DNA of 34,652 nt from Clostridia bacterium (GCA_026001225.1 BNZQ01000020.1:1-34652), one strand, 5' to 3'. Counted from the first letter of the stretch, positions 1 to 8,006 are shown. The notes: generated by a model from the letters alone, not told the origin. A program made the numbers and translations.

Positions 1-143
1 AGAACAAACTGCGATGCCGAGTTCCCGTAATACATAAAAAACAGCCGGACGGACGCCATCTTCATAAATACCGTGACGTCCCTTTCGGAATTATGCATTT
101 TGTCTGAATTGCTACTTGTCCACTCCTTCCTGTTATTGAACCG

Positions 144-172
144 TTTACAAACCCGAATAAAAATGATATACT
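144..172 (+). promoter_or_regulatory. Sigma-A-type promoter of rhaB
   Basis: The -35 box TTTACA (144-149) and the -10 box TATACT (167-172) are separated by exactly 17 bp, and a TG dinucleotide one base upstream of the -10 box makes it an extended -10 promoter. Transcription would start near 179, giving a leader of about 50 nt before rhaB. This is one of the clearest promoters in the window. No operator or riboswitch is evident in the leader. Confidence 0.8.
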
Positions 173-228
173 ATATCGGAATATAACTGTATCGAGACGA
201 CAGTCGGGACAAAAAAGGATTGACGAGC

Positions 229-1713
229 ATGGCAAATATTTTAGCGTTTGATTTTGGAGCGAGCAGCGGCCGCGCGATCGTGGGAACGCTCGGCGGGGAC
301 GGCAAGCTTTCTTTGGCGGAAGTATACCGCTTCAAAAACGAGCCCGTTACGGTCGGGCGCGATTTCTTTTGGGACGTATTGTCCCTGTTTAAGCACTGCA
401 AAAACGGCTTGGCAAAGGCGAGCATGAGCGGTCCGCCGACAGGCCTCGCGTTCGACACGTGGGGCGTGGATTTCGGCTTATTGGGAAAAAACGGCGAGCT
501 TTTAAATAACCCTTTCCATTACCGCCATCCGCACACCGCCGACGCGATTGCGGAATTGGACGGGCTGTACGGGGGCAATTACAATCTCTTCCGGGCGACG
601 GGAATCTCGATGCAACCCTTTAATTCGCTGTGTCAGCTGTACGCGATGAGGCGCGACGGCAACGTTGCTCTGAAAAACGCCGCGAAATTGCTGTTCATGC
701 CCGACCTGTTTAATTATTTTTTGACAGGGGAGACCTTTGCGGAGGCGACGATCGCGTCCACAAGCCAACTTGCGAAGCCGTCGGGCTTGCAATGGTGTCC
801 CGAAGTTTTCAAACCGGCGGGCGTTTCCGAAAGGATTCTTTCACCGATCGTGCGCCCCGGCTTCAAGGTGGGGAAGGTGATGGCGGCGGTCAAGAGCGAG
901 ATCAATCTGCATCGGGACGTGGACGTTTATGCCGCGGCTTCGCACGACACGGCGAGCGCGGTCGCGGCGGTGCCCTCGCGGGAACAGGATTTCCTGTATG
1001 TCAGCAGCGGCACATGGAGCCTGCTCGGCACCGTGCTGGACAAACCTATTCTGACGGAGGAAGCGTTTTTAGGCGGCTACACCAACGAGGGCGCGGCGGA
1101 CGGGCGTATCCGTTTCCTGAAAAATATCATGGGTCTATGGATCATTCAGGAATGCAAGCGCGACTATGAATTGTCGGGGGAAGCGATCGGCTTCGACCAA
1201 ATCGCGGCGCGGGCGGCGGCGGCTCCGGCGTTTAAATGCTTTATCGATCCCGATGACAAGCGGTTCTTCGTTCCCTACAAGATGAACGACAAAATCCGCG
1301 ACTATTGCCGCGAAACCGATCAAGCCGCGCCGGACGGCATCGCGGAAATCGGCCGTTGCGTGTTCGAGAGTTTGGCCCTCGCCTATCGCGAGGCGGTGGA
1401 AAATTTGGAGAGGATCGCGGGTAGGAAATACAAATGCATTTATATCGTTGGCGGTGGCTCGGGGAATACCCTGCTGAACCAACTGACCGCCGACGCTTTG
1501 GGCCGGCCGGTTTACGCGGGCGTGCCCGAAGCGACGAGCGTGGGCAATATTTTGTGTCAGGCCGCGGGGATCGGATTGATTGCGAATTTGGACGAGGGGC
1601 GGGAGGTTGCGCGGCGTTCCTTTGAGATCAAGGAGTACGAGCCGAGGGACAAAGAGAAATGGGACGAGCAGTATGCGAGATATAAAAAAGTAACGGGAAC
1701 GAGGGACAGGTGA
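229..1713 (+). CDS. rhaB: Rhamnulokinase (L-rhamnulose kinase)
   Basis: This cytoplasmic FGGY-family sugar kinase phosphorylates L-rhamnulose to L-rhamnulose-1-phosphate in rhamnose catabolism. The 494-residue product has the usual family length. The N-terminal phosphate-binding segment DFGASSGR (about residues 8-15), DTWGVDFG (76-83), the HDT motif with the likely catalytic Asp240, and the C-terminal VGGGSGNTLLNQ adenosine-binding loop are all visible. The ATG at 229 is preferred over an in-frame TTG at 220, because AAAGG lies about 9 nt upstream of the ATG and would overlap the TTG. The gene has its own promoter; no rhamnose isomerase, aldolase or transporter follows, so partner genes must lie left of the window or elsewhere. 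The stop codon lies inside a 7-bp tandem repeat (about 1704-1731). A closely related FGGY kinase such as fuculokinase is less likely. Confidence 0.92.
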   Translation: MANILAFDFGASSGRAIVGTLGGDGKLSLAEVYRFKNEPVTVGRDFFWDVLSLFKHCKNGLAKASMSGPPTGLAFDTWGVDFGLLGKNGELLNNPFHYRHPHTADAIAELDGLYGGNYNLFRATGISMQPFNSLCQLYAMRRDGNVALKNAAKLLFMPDLFNYFLTGETFAEATIASTSQLAKPSGLQWCPEVFKPAGVSERILSPIVRPGFKVGKVMAAVKSEINLHRDVDVYAAASHDTASAVAAVPSREQDFLYVSSGTWSLLGTVLDKPILTEEAFLGGYTNEGAADGRIRFLKNIMGLWIIQECKRDYELSGEAIGFDQIAARAAAAPAFKCFIDPDDKRFFVPYKMNDKIRDYCRETDQAAPDGIAEIGRCVFESLALAYREAVENLERIAGRKYKCIYIVGGGSGNTLLNQLTADALGRPVYAGVPEATSVGNILCQAAGIGLIANLDEGREVARRSFEIKEYEPRDKEKWDEQYARYKKVTGTRDR

Positions 1714-1731
1714 CAAGTGACGGGTAGCGGG
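1704..1731 (+). repeat. 7-bp-period tandem array spanning the rhaB stop codon
   Basis: Four degenerate heptamers (GGACAGG, TGACAAG, TGACGGG, TAGCGGG) run head to tail and contain the rhaB stop. The array belongs to a class of seven-base-period repeats seen at about a dozen places in this window. Confidence 0.65.
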
Positions 1732-1782
1732 CGGAGGAATTATTGACCGTAGGAAAATTTCTCTCCGGCGAAAGGGTGGCTT

Positions 1783-2043
1783 ATGAAAAAAATACTGATG
1801 TTTTACTTATCCGATTGTCCGCATTGCCACGGAGCGATGCGGTACGAGGAGGAATTGCGAGCGGAAAATCCCGCCTATCAAGCGTTGCAAATCGAACGGA
1901 TCGAGGAATCGGACAATCCCGAAACCGCCGAAAAATACGATTATTATTACGTGCCCACTTATTATGCGGACGGCGTGAAAATACACGAGGGACGCAATTC
2001 CAAAGCGGAGATACGGAAGGTTTTTGACGCCGCCCTAAAATAA
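1783..2043 (+). CDS. Thioredoxin/glutaredoxin-like small protein
   Basis: The 86-residue protein has the layout of a minimal thioredoxin fold: strand MKKILMFYL, then the redox motif C-P-H-C (about residues 12-15), a helix, a central strand, the cis-proline loop motif VPTYYADG (about 57-64) and a C-terminal helix. It is expected to be a cytoplasmic thiol-disulfide exchange protein. The partner is not known. AAAGGGTGG ends a few bases upstream of the ATG and supports the start. It is about 70 bp downstream of rhaB and may be cotranscribed. The end of the gene overlaps a large palindromic repeat by two bases. The Trx-fold assignment is solid; a specific role such as reductase or glutaredoxin cannot be assigned. 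Confidence 0.8.
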   Translation: MKKILMFYLSDCPHCHGAMRYEEELRAENPAYQALQIERIEESDNPETAEKYDYYYVPTYYADGVKIHEGRNSKAEIRKVFDAALK

Positions 2044-2160
2044 CGACATAGATACGAGCGATACCGTGTCACGCTAAAAATTTTCTCGGGTCATGTATAT
2101 CGGTATACACTCCCCGTCGAAAATTTTTGCGTTCCTCGTCTCGCTCGTATCTATATCGTT
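2042..2160 (+). repeat. Long nested palindrome, family 1 copy A
   Basis: The outer arms AACGACATAGATACGAGCGA and TCGCTCGTATCTATATCGTT pair at 19 of 20 positions. Inside, ACGC..AAAATTTTC pairs with GAAAATTTTTGCGT, and the tip reads TCATGTA-N-TACACTCCC. The whole element would fold into a single hairpin of about 119 nt. It starts within the stop codon of the thioredoxin-like gene. Copies with different arms lie at 8588, 10236 and 32125. There is no U-tract downstream, so a plain intrinsic terminator is unlikely. Confidence 0.8.
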
Positions 2161-2210
2161 ATTTCGAGTCGCTATCAGCTTTTTTATCGATTCGGTTTTA
2201 ATCTTTGTAA

Positions 2211-2414
2211 ATGAAAAAATTTGGCGAGCGTTTAAGAGAGTTCCGGAAAGAAAAAGGATTGTCGGCAATGGCTTTGGGCAAAATAATCGGCGTCAGTAAC
2301 GCCGCGATTGTGAATTGGGAAAATAACGTCAATGATATTATAGGCGAAAATTTGGTAAAACTCGCGCAATATTTCGGCGTTTCGACCGATTACTTTTTGG
2401 GATTGGAAAATTGA
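2211..2414 (+). CDS. XRE-family helix-turn-helix DNA-binding protein
   Basis: This 67-residue protein is essentially a single HTH_XRE (Cro/C1) domain. It shows the typical pattern FGERLREFRKEKGLS, a recognition helix around SNAAIVNWENN (about residues 29-39), and the ending LAQYFGVSTDYFLGLEN that is characteristic of Firmicute XRE regulators. It probably binds an operator as a dimer, but no target can be named. The ATG at 2211 has no recognisable Shine-Dalgarno sequence. It is not obviously in an operon, and it sits alone between a large palindrome and a cluster of small repeats. No C-terminal sensor domain is present. Confidence 0.85.
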   Translation: MKKFGERLREFRKEKGLSAMALGKIIGVSNAAIVNWENNVNDIIGENLVKLAQYFGVSTDYFLGLEN

Positions 2415-2417
2415 ATC

Positions 2418-2600
2418 GGTTGAGATTCCACGGACGCTTCGCGTCCTCTGAATGACAACAAAGACGGCGAGGGGGATTCTTCACTTTGTTCAGAATGACA
2501 CAAAGGCGACCCACCCCGCCCCTTTCAGGGGCACCCCTCGAAGAGGGGAATAAAGCGGTTGAGATTGCCGCGCGTCACTTTGTTCCGCTCGCAATGACCG
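2418..2600 (+). repeat. Cluster of three short interspersed GAGATT...AATGAC elements
   Basis: Three related elements follow one another: GGTTGAGATTCC...CTGAATGACA (about 2418-2457), GGGGGATTC..CACTTTGTTCAGAATGACA (about 2468-2500) and GCGGTTGAGATTGCC...CGCTCGCAATGACC (about 2555-2600). Each can fold with GATT(C/GC) pairing to G(C)AAT. A further CCCCT/AGGGG hairpin lies at about 2535-2548. A fourth copy is at 28761-28805. Together they fill most of the gap of about 250 bp between the XRE gene and the permease gene. No coding capacity with family support is seen here. Confidence 0.65.
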
Positions 2601-2662
2601 TACAAAAACGGCGAATTAAAGCGCGATACATGATGCCCGACGGATTTGGGCAATCTAACTAT

Positions 2663-3052
2663 ATGCGTATATTTTTACTGATATCGGCCGGCGTTTTGGG
2701 CGGAATATTCGGCGGCATGGGCATGGGCGGGGGGACGTTGCTGATTCCTCTTTTATTGTACATGTGCGGTCTCAGTCAGCTTGCCGCGCAAAGTATCAAC
2801 ATGGTTGCGTTTATTCCGATGGCGGCCGCCGCGCTCGCGATTCACGCAAGAAAAGGCTTGGTCGAACATAAATATATGTGGCCGCTGATTCTCGCGGCCG
2901 CGGCGGCGGGGGCGGGCGGCGCGTTTTTGGCCGTCCGAGTGCAGCCGGGGCTTTTGACCAAATTGTTCGGCGGCTTTATCGCGATCCTGGGCGCGTATCA
3001 GCTGATCGGGGCGGTCAAGAAGGAAAAACCGCATTCGTGCAATATCGTTTGA
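2663..3052 (+). CDS. Half-length TauE/SafE-family permease (sulfite exporter family)
   Basis: The 129-residue product begins with the TauE/SafE signature: a hydrophobic helix, then GGIFGGMGMGGGTLLIPLLL, followed by a conserved loop (LAAQSINMVAFIP) and two more hydrophobic stretches (about residues 47-60 and 68-85, with another near 99-118). This corresponds to one repeat of the family, whose usual proteins of about 250 residues contain two. It may act as a homodimer or with a second half-protein, but no second half is adjacent. The ATG at 2663 is chosen because homology starts there; the open frame reaches back to 2486 through repeat sequence and is not believable. There is no clear Shine-Dalgarno sequence. 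The substrate (anion such as sulfite or organosulfonate) is family-level inference. Its stop overlaps the rnf promoter. Confidence 0.75.
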   Translation: MRIFLLISAGVLGGIFGGMGMGGGTLLIPLLLYMCGLSQLAAQSINMVAFIPMAAAALAIHARKGLVEHKYMWPLILAAAAAGAGGAFLAVRVQPGLLTKLFGGFIAILGAYQLIGAVKKEKPHSCNIV

Positions 3053-3077
3053 CAACGGGGCGATAAAGTTATACAAT
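3049..3077 (+). promoter_or_regulatory. Sigma-A-type promoter of the rnf operon
   Basis: The consensus -35 box TTGACA (3049-3054) and the -10 box TACAAT (3072-3077) are separated by 17 bp. The -35 box overlaps the stop codon of the upstream permease. The predicted transcript starts near 3084 and has a leader of about 100 nt, half of which is a 7-bp tandem array. No riboswitch fold was recognised in the leader. Confidence 0.8.
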
Positions 3078-3113
3078 ATAAACACGTATCTTTGACAATA
3101 ATCGACGAAAAAT

Positions 3114-3162
3114 CCGATACCCGTCATCTGTCACCCGATACCTGTTACCCGGTACCCGTCAC
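3114..3162 (+). repeat. Seven-unit 7-bp tandem array in the rnf leader
   Basis: Seven consecutive heptamers (CCGATAC, CCGTCAT, CTGTCAC, CCGATAC, CTGTTAC, CCGGTAC, CCGTCAC) occupy the untranslated leader just upstream of the rnfC ribosome binding site. The units are degenerate but keep an exact 7-base period. Confidence 0.75.
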
Positions 3163-3184
3163 CTAATTATAGCGAGGTTGGATT

Positions 3185-4498
3185 TTGAAAAGTTTCACAA
3201 GGTTTTTTGTCGCGGGCGTGCATCCGCACGGTATGAAGTCTTTAAGCGCGGAAACGCCGATAGAGCGGTGTCCCGCGCCCAAACGGGTTTACATAGCGTT
3301 GTCCCAAGGCGTCGGCAAACCGTCTCATCCCGTCGTCGAGGTCGGCGACACCGTAAAAATGGGCCGGTTGATCGCCAAAGCCGACGGGCCCGTCAGCGCG
3401 AACCTTTTTGCGTCCGTCAGCGGCAAGGTCGCCGAGATCGCGCCCTACACCGATACGGCCGGCAATCAATCCCGTCATATCGTCATTGATAACGATGGCC
3501 TCGATACGGCGGAGAAGCCGTTTACGCCGCTTCTCAATCCGCAACCGGAGGAAATCGTCAAACGGGTCTCCGACGCCGGAATCGTCGGCATGGGCGGCGC
3601 GGGCTTTCCGACGCACGTCAAGCTTACCCCGAAAAAACGCATCGACGTTTATATCGTCAACGCCGCCGAATGCGAGCCCTATATCACTTGCGATTACCGC
3701 CTTTTGACGGAGTACGCCGAACAGGTTGTCGAAGGCGCGTTTTTATTGGCCGCCGCCGTGGGCGTCACGAAGGTCTGCTTCGGGATCGAGGCCGACAAGC
3801 TCCGTGCGATCGAAGCCCTCAAAAGGTACAAAGCCGAAAAAAATCTGCACAATTTGACCGTCGTCCCCTTGAAAACGCGGTATCCGCAGGGTGCGGAAAA
3901 GCAGCTGATTTACGCGGTCACGCGGCGGCGGGTGCCCTCCGGCGGCTTGCCGATGGACTGCGGCGCGATCGTCGGCAACACGCATACCGCTTTGTCGGCA
4001 TATTACGCCGTACGCGAGGGAAAACCGCTCTATGAGCGCGTTATGACCGTCAGCGGCAAGGGTATCCGCAAGCCGTCCAATTTATGGGTGCGCAACGGCA
4101 CGCGGTACGGCGATATCGCGGAGGCTTGCGGCGGCGAGTTGAACAATACTGCGAAGATCTTGAACGGCGGGCCGATGATGGGCGCGTCCCAAATTTCGCG
4201 CGATATCGCCGTCACCAAAACGACAGGTTCCCTGCTGTTTCTCACAAAGGACGAGTTCGTCGTCGCGACGTCCTCGCCCTGTATCAACTGCGGCAAGTGC
4301 GGCCGCGCTTGTCCGATGCGTTTAATGCCGATGTATATCGATTCGTTCGCTTTGGCGGGCGATTATTCGGGCAGTAAAAAGTACGGCGCGCTGGAATGTA
4401 TCGAATGCGGTTGCTGTTCCTATATTTGTCCCGCGAACCGGTATCTGGTGCAGAGCGTGAAGCTGGCGAAGAAGAAGATCAAGGAGCTTGGGCTTTAA
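3185..4498 (+). CDS. rnfC: Rnf electron transport complex subunit C
   Basis: RnfC is the peripheral NADH-binding subunit of the membrane Rnf complex, which couples ferredoxin oxidation and NAD+ reduction to ion pumping. The 437-residue protein has the usual length. Visible features are the N-terminal VHPHGMKSLSAETPIE segment, the PxVEVGDTVKMG lipoyl-like region, the glycine-rich GMGGAGFPTHVKL nucleotide-binding loop (about residues 135-147), NAAECEPYI, and two ferredoxin-type clusters, CINCGKCGRACP (about 369-380) and CIECGCCSYICP (about 408-419). Translation appears to start at TTG, since GAGG lies 7 nt upstream and family homology begins at once; the ATG at 3178 is in another frame. It is the first gene of an operon in the order CDGEAB, as in many Clostridia. 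Confidence 0.95.
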   Translation: MKSFTRFFVAGVHPHGMKSLSAETPIERCPAPKRVYIALSQGVGKPSHPVVEVGDTVKMGRLIAKADGPVSANLFASVSGKVAEIAPYTDTAGNQSRHIVIDNDGLDTAEKPFTPLLNPQPEEIVKRVSDAGIVGMGGAGFPTHVKLTPKKRIDVYIVNAAECEPYITCDYRLLTEYAEQVVEGAFLLAAAVGVTKVCFGIEADKLRAIEALKRYKAEKNLHNLTVVPLKTRYPQGAEKQLIYAVTRRRVPSGGLPMDCGAIVGNTHTALSAYYAVREGKPLYERVMTVSGKGIRKPSNLWVRNGTRYGDIAEACGGELNNTAKILNGGPMMGASQISRDIAVTKTTGSLLFLTKDEFVVATSSPCINCGKCGRACPMRLMPMYIDSFALAGDYSGSKKYGALECIECGCCSYICPANRYLVQSVKLAKKKIKELGL

Positions 4499-4522
4499 AA
4501 TGCCACGGAGGTAATAGCACAC

Positions 4523-5599
4523 ATGGCTGACAATCTCGTAGTATCCGTGTCCCCGCATATTCGGGCCAAGCATACGACGCGCTCGATCATGGCGCACGTG
4601 CTGATCGCGCTCGCGCCCGCGTTTGCCGCCGCCGTCGTGTTCTTCGGCGTATCGGTCATCGCGCAGGCGGTTCTGTGCGTGGCGGTTTGCGCCGCGTCGG
4701 AGTTTCTGTTCGGCCTGTGCCGCGCGTTGGCCGCGAAAAGAAAATTTACCAAACACGACGCGAAAACAAGCAGTATTTGGGATTTGTCCTGTGTCGTCAC
4801 GGGACTTTTGCTCGCGTTGAACCTGCCGGTGTTTTTGAAACCGGAAACGGCGGGCGGCGCGGCGCATAACCTGACGGGGATCTTCGATTTACAATACATA
4901 GATTGGGGCCGCATGGTCTTTTTGTGCGTGGTCGGCGGCGTTGTCGCGATCGTCCTCGTTAAAATGGCGTTCGGAGGAATCGGCAAGAACTTTGCGAATC
5001 CCGCGCTGACCGCCCGCATATTTTTGGCGCTGTGCTTCGCGTCCTTTATGGGCGCGGCTACGCGGAATATTCTGGCGCCCGCCGACATAACGACAGGCGC
5101 GACTTTTTTAGGCGGCGCGGAATCCGAAGCCTTTAGAACCGATTACCTGAACATGTTCCTCGGCGTCAAGAACGCCGCCGCCGTCGGGGAGGTCAGCGCG
5201 GCCGCTTTGCTGTTGGGCGGCATCTATCTTTGCGTGATGAGGATTATCGATTGGAAACTGCCGTTGGCCGTTCTCCTGTCCGCCGCGCTGTTTATCTTTC
5301 TGTTTTCCGGTTTTAAGCTTGAATTGACGTTGACGCATATTCTAAGCGGCGGCCTGTTTTTAGGCGCGATCTTCATGGCGACCGATTATTCCACAAGCCC
5401 GAATACGTTCGCCGGCTCGATGATCTATGCGGCGGGGATCGGCTTTTTGGTCGCGTTGATCCGCTTTAAGGGCGGCTATCCCGAAGGCGTTTCCTTCGCG
5501 ATCGTCATGATGAACGTCGTGACGCCGCTGATCGATAAGTACGTCGTGCCCATACCGTTCGGCGGGCGGGCGAGAAAGAAACTGAAAACTGAAAACTGA
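4523..5599 (+). CDS. rnfD: Rnf electron transport complex subunit D
   Basis: RnfD is an integral membrane subunit carrying covalent FMN and forms part of the ion-translocating core. This 358-residue protein starts with the family segment SVSPHIRAKHTTRSIM and has about eight to ten hydrophobic helices. The flavin attachment motif TGATFL is at about residues 191-196, with Thr194 the expected FMN-linked residue; the usual form is SGATPL. GIGKNFANPALTARIFL (about 152-168) and MATDYSTSP are also conserved family signatures. GGAGG lies about 11 nt upstream of the ATG. The gene ends KLKTEN, encoded by a 7-bp ACTGAAA array that also contains the stop codon, so the C-terminus has been altered by repeat expansion. 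Confidence 0.95.
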   Translation: MADNLVVSVSPHIRAKHTTRSIMAHVLIALAPAFAAAVVFFGVSVIAQAVLCVAVCAASEFLFGLCRALAAKRKFTKHDAKTSSIWDLSCVVTGLLLALNLPVFLKPETAGGAAHNLTGIFDLQYIDWGRMVFLCVVGGVVAIVLVKMAFGGIGKNFANPALTARIFLALCFASFMGAATRNILAPADITTGATFLGGAESEAFRTDYLNMFLGVKNAAAVGEVSAAALLLGGIYLCVMRIIDWKLPLAVLLSAALFIFLFSGFKLELTLTHILSGGLFLGAIFMATDYSTSPNTFAGSMIYAAGIGFLVALIRFKGGYPEGVSFAIVMMNVVTPLIDKYVVPIPFGGRARKKLKTEN

Positions 5600-5601
5600 A
5601 A
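5581..5601 (+). repeat. ACTGAAA x3 heptamer array at the rnfD stop
   Basis: Three perfect copies of ACTGAAA encode the last residues and stop of rnfD. The same unit occurs five times at 13466-13500, so the motif is dispersed and not local slippage only. Confidence 0.8.
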
Positions 5602-5616
5602 AATCAAGGTATTGCT

Positions 5617-7203
5617 ATGGAAAAAAAGATAAAGAAAGAATCCGCATTGGAACGCTTTATGCGGCAAAAGCCGATCCTGTACGGCGTGATCGTCATGACC
5701 GCGTTGGCTGTTTTGTGCGGGGCGATTTTGGGCGTGGCGGGCGTGTATTTGCGCCCGCTTGCAACAGAGGGAATCGGGGACAGGGAAAAAGCGATTCTTG
5801 CGGCCGTCATGCCCTCGGAAGCCTATGAGCTTTTTGAGAACGACGGCAAGGATTACGCCGCGGATAAAGCGGCGAACAGGGTTGAACGGGTCTATATCGC
5901 GACGGGGGCGCAAAACAAAAACAACGTCGCGATCATGGCGAGCGGAATGGGATACAACAGCGGCGCGATCAAATCGATCGTCGCGTTCAATAAGGCCGAC
6001 GATAAAATTCTCGGTTTAAAGGTTTACTCGACCAAGACCGAATCGGGCCAGACATTTGATCAAGGCTTTCGGGAGGCTTATTGGGACAGCTTTGCGGGCA
6101 AGAGCGCGGACGATTTGGCAAAAAGCGGCTCTTCCAAAGCGGATATTACCTCGCTCGGCTTGTCCGACGTTTACACGGGCGCGACGCTGACGGCGGGCGG
6201 CATCGTGCAGGGCGCGTCCAACGCCGCTAAATTCTATTTGAAATACAAGAGCGTGTTCGCAGGCGGTGCGCTGACCGTCGATAAAACGGTCGAAGCGATC
6301 CGCAAGCTGTACCCGTCCGCGCCCGACGCACCGAATTACGACGGCTATAAGCAGATCGGCACGCCCGACGGAATCACCGTCTACACGATCAACCGCATAC
6401 CTTTTATCGAGGCCGCGATCGGCGGTACGGACGATTCGGTGATGATTTACTGTACGAACCTTGAAAACGCCGCCGCTTCCGTGACCGAAACGCACGAGGT
6501 CGTGCAAAGAGGAACGGTTGCGCCCGACGCGGCGGCGGTGAATACGGCCGTCGAAGCGGGCAAGGCGTTTTGGGCGGACAATCACGGAACGTATGTCAAA
6601 ATTGCGGGCGCCGATCCCGAAAAAGCGCATTACGATAAAATCATGGCGCAATATAAAGCGGATTCGGGCGCGACGGCGGCATATTCCTATGAGCCGGCTC
6701 TCGGTTCCAAAATCGGCGGTGCGTTCGACGCCGTACTGCGGAATGGGGCTTCCTATGTTTACCGCATTGTAAAGGCGGCGCCCGATAATTCCGCGAACGG
6801 GAATACCTGCTATATCGCGGCGGCGTCCGCGACGAGCTTTGCGGGAACGTTGGTTTCGTTCACGCTGATCGAACACGATGCGGACGGTGCGGGTCATACC
6901 GGAGTTTCGGGATATTATGTCCGCGACGTACTCGTGCCGGAGTTCGATGCCAATCAGGAACACGGGTTGTTGGATTGCTATTTGAATTCCGAGCGTTTTT
7001 ATTTATACAAACAGAAATTTTCCGAACCGATCAAAGCCGACACCTATACTGCGTCCGCGCTCGTGAAAGATCCCGGCAACGAAACGAGCGTTACCTTTAC
7101 GGATCCGTATGAGGGAGAGCAATCGGGCGCGACGATGAGCTTCAACGGCATAACGGGCGGCGCGCTTGCGGCGATCAAAAACTTTAAGGAGACATTTATG
7201 TAA
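5617..7203 (+). CDS. rnfG: Rnf electron transport complex subunit G, extended form with two flavin-attachment motifs
   Basis: RnfG is a membrane-anchored, covalently flavinylated electron carrier of the Rnf complex. A single transmembrane helix (about residues 21-44) is followed by a first FMN_bind-type domain (about 90-205) with GMGYNSGAIKSIV and the acceptor motif TGATLT (187-192, Thr192 the likely FMN site). The protein then continues for over 300 residues, to 528 in total, where the family is usually about 180-220. The very end has a second acceptor-like motif, SGATMS (503-508), followed by NGITGGALAAIKNF, which resembles the normal end of an FMN_bind domain. This suggests a duplicated or composite RnfG. 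AAGG upstream supports the ATG. Position between rnfD and rnfE confirms the assignment; the function of the second half is inference. Confidence 0.9.
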   Translation: MEKKIKKESALERFMRQKPILYGVIVMTALAVLCGAILGVAGVYLRPLATEGIGDREKAILAAVMPSEAYELFENDGKDYAADKAANRVERVYIATGAQNKNNVAIMASGMGYNSGAIKSIVAFNKADDKILGLKVYSTKTESGQTFDQGFREAYWDSFAGKSADDLAKSGSSKADITSLGLSDVYTGATLTAGGIVQGASNAAKFYLKYKSVFAGGALTVDKTVEAIRKLYPSAPDAPNYDGYKQIGTPDGITVYTINRIPFIEAAIGGTDDSVMIYCTNLENAAASVTETHEVVQRGTVAPDAAAVNTAVEAGKAFWADNHGTYVKIAGADPEKAHYDKIMAQYKADSGATAAYSYEPALGSKIGGAFDAVLRNGASYVYRIVKAAPDNSANGNTCYIAAASATSFAGTLVSFTLIEHDADGAGHTGVSGYYVRDVLVPEFDANQEHGLLDCYLNSERFYLYKQKFSEPIKADTYTASALVKDPGNETSVTFTDPYEGEQSGATMSFNGITGGALAAIKNFKETFM

Positions 7204-7263
7204 CGGGCTTTTGTCTTTAAGGAAGCCCGTCAAGGCTTGTCCGTCAAAAGAAAACCGCCCGAC
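7204..7263 (+). repeat. Interspersed element (family 4), intergenic copy between rnfG and rnfE
   Basis: The stretch starts CGGGCTTTTGTCTTTAAGG and ends GTCAAAAGAAAACCGCCCGA. It matches 12627-12685 inside queA along its whole length of about 60 bp (roughly 80 percent by eye, one indel). An 8-bp stem ACGGGCTT/AAGCCCGT can form at its left part. It lies directly after the rnfG stop codon. Confidence 0.75.
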
Positions 7264-7319
7264 GGAACAAGAAAGAAGCGGATGACAGACTGTTCGGATT
7301 AAGGAGATTTGATAAAAGC

Positions 7320-8006
7320 ATGGATAACAACAAACTGAAATCCACCGCGTTAGGGGGCATTGCGCACAATCCCACGTTCGTGCTGGTGTTGGGCATGTGT
7401 CCCACGATCGCGATGTCCACCTCGTTGATGAGCTCGCTCGGCATGGGACTTGCCACGACCGCCGTGCTGATTCTGACGAACACCCTGATCAGCTTGTGCC
7501 GCAAATTGATCTCCGATAAGGTGCGCATACCCTGTTATATCCTGATCATCGCGACGATGGTTACGATCGTCGATATGGCGATCAACCGCTTTCTGCCCGA
7601 TTTGTATCAGGTTTTGGGGCTGTTTATTCCGCTGATCGTCGTCAACTGTATCATCTTCGCCCGCGCCGAAAGCTTCGCCTCGTCCAATAAGGTCGGATAC
7701 GCCGCGCTCGACGGGCTGTCGATGGGGCTGGGCTTCACACTCTCGTTGTCGATTTTGGGGCTGATCCGCGAGTTGCTTTCCTACGGGAATGTCGCGTTTA
7801 CGTTCGGAGCGACGGAGCGCGTCCGCGAGATCCTGCCCGTTTTCCAAAAGCCCGTCGGCGGCTTTATCATGCTGGCGGTTTTAATGGCGGCGTTCAACGC
7901 GATCTATAAGGCCGTCAAGCGCACGGCGATCGACCGGCAAAATGAGTTGATGCAAACGGCGACCAACGCGCGGCCCGAAAATGCGAATAAGGGGGTGGGC
8001 GCATAA
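7320..8006 (+). CDS. rnfE: Rnf electron transport complex subunit E
   Basis: RnfE is an integral membrane subunit which, with RnfA, forms the inverted-topology pair that binds an intramembrane iron-sulfur centre. The 228-residue protein shows the family signatures NPTFVLVLGMCPTIAMSTS (about residues 17-35, containing the conserved Cys), IPCYILIIATMVTIVDM, and PLIVVNCIIFARAESFAS with the second conserved Cys, and contains about six hydrophobic helices. AAGGAG lies about 12 nt upstream, a rather long spacing. A TAATG junction overlaps it by one base with rnfA, pointing to translational coupling. The related NqrD is excluded by the operon context. Confidence 0.95.
   Translation: MDNNKLKSTALGGIAHNPTFVLVLGMCPTIAMSTSLMSSLGMGLATTAVLILTNTLISLCRKLISDKVRIPCYILIIATMVTIVDMAINRFLPDLYQVLGLFIPLIVVNCIIFARAESFASSNKVGYAALDGLSMGLGFTLSLSILGLIRELLSYGNVAFTFGATERVREILPVFQKPVGGFIMLAVLMAAFNAIYKAVKRTAIDRQNELMQTATNARPENANKGVGA

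Noticed and set aside
1..130. Open frame on the minus strand from an ATG at 98 to the left edge (MHNSERDVTVFMKM...), as a divergent gene
   Set aside because: AAGGAG lies about 25 nt from the ATG, too far for a ribosome binding site, the peptide resembles nothing known, and the plus strand is also open for part of this stretch. The region is left unassigned.
1135..1716. Long minus-strand frames opposite rhaB, rnfG, tgt, ftsZ and others
   Set aside because: They are shadows of GC-rich coding genes: arginine/histidine-rich translations, no ribosome binding sites and no family resemblance.
2486..2662. N-terminal extension of the TauE-like protein
   Set aside because: The frame is open only because the interspersed repeats happen to lack stops; the translated sequence is proline/arginine-rich and unlike the family, whose homology starts at 2663.
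3114..3162. CRISPR array or riboswitch in the rnf leader
   Set aside because: The units are 7 bp and contiguous without spacers, and no conserved aptamer fold was recognised. The other tandem arrays were rejected as CRISPR for the same reason.
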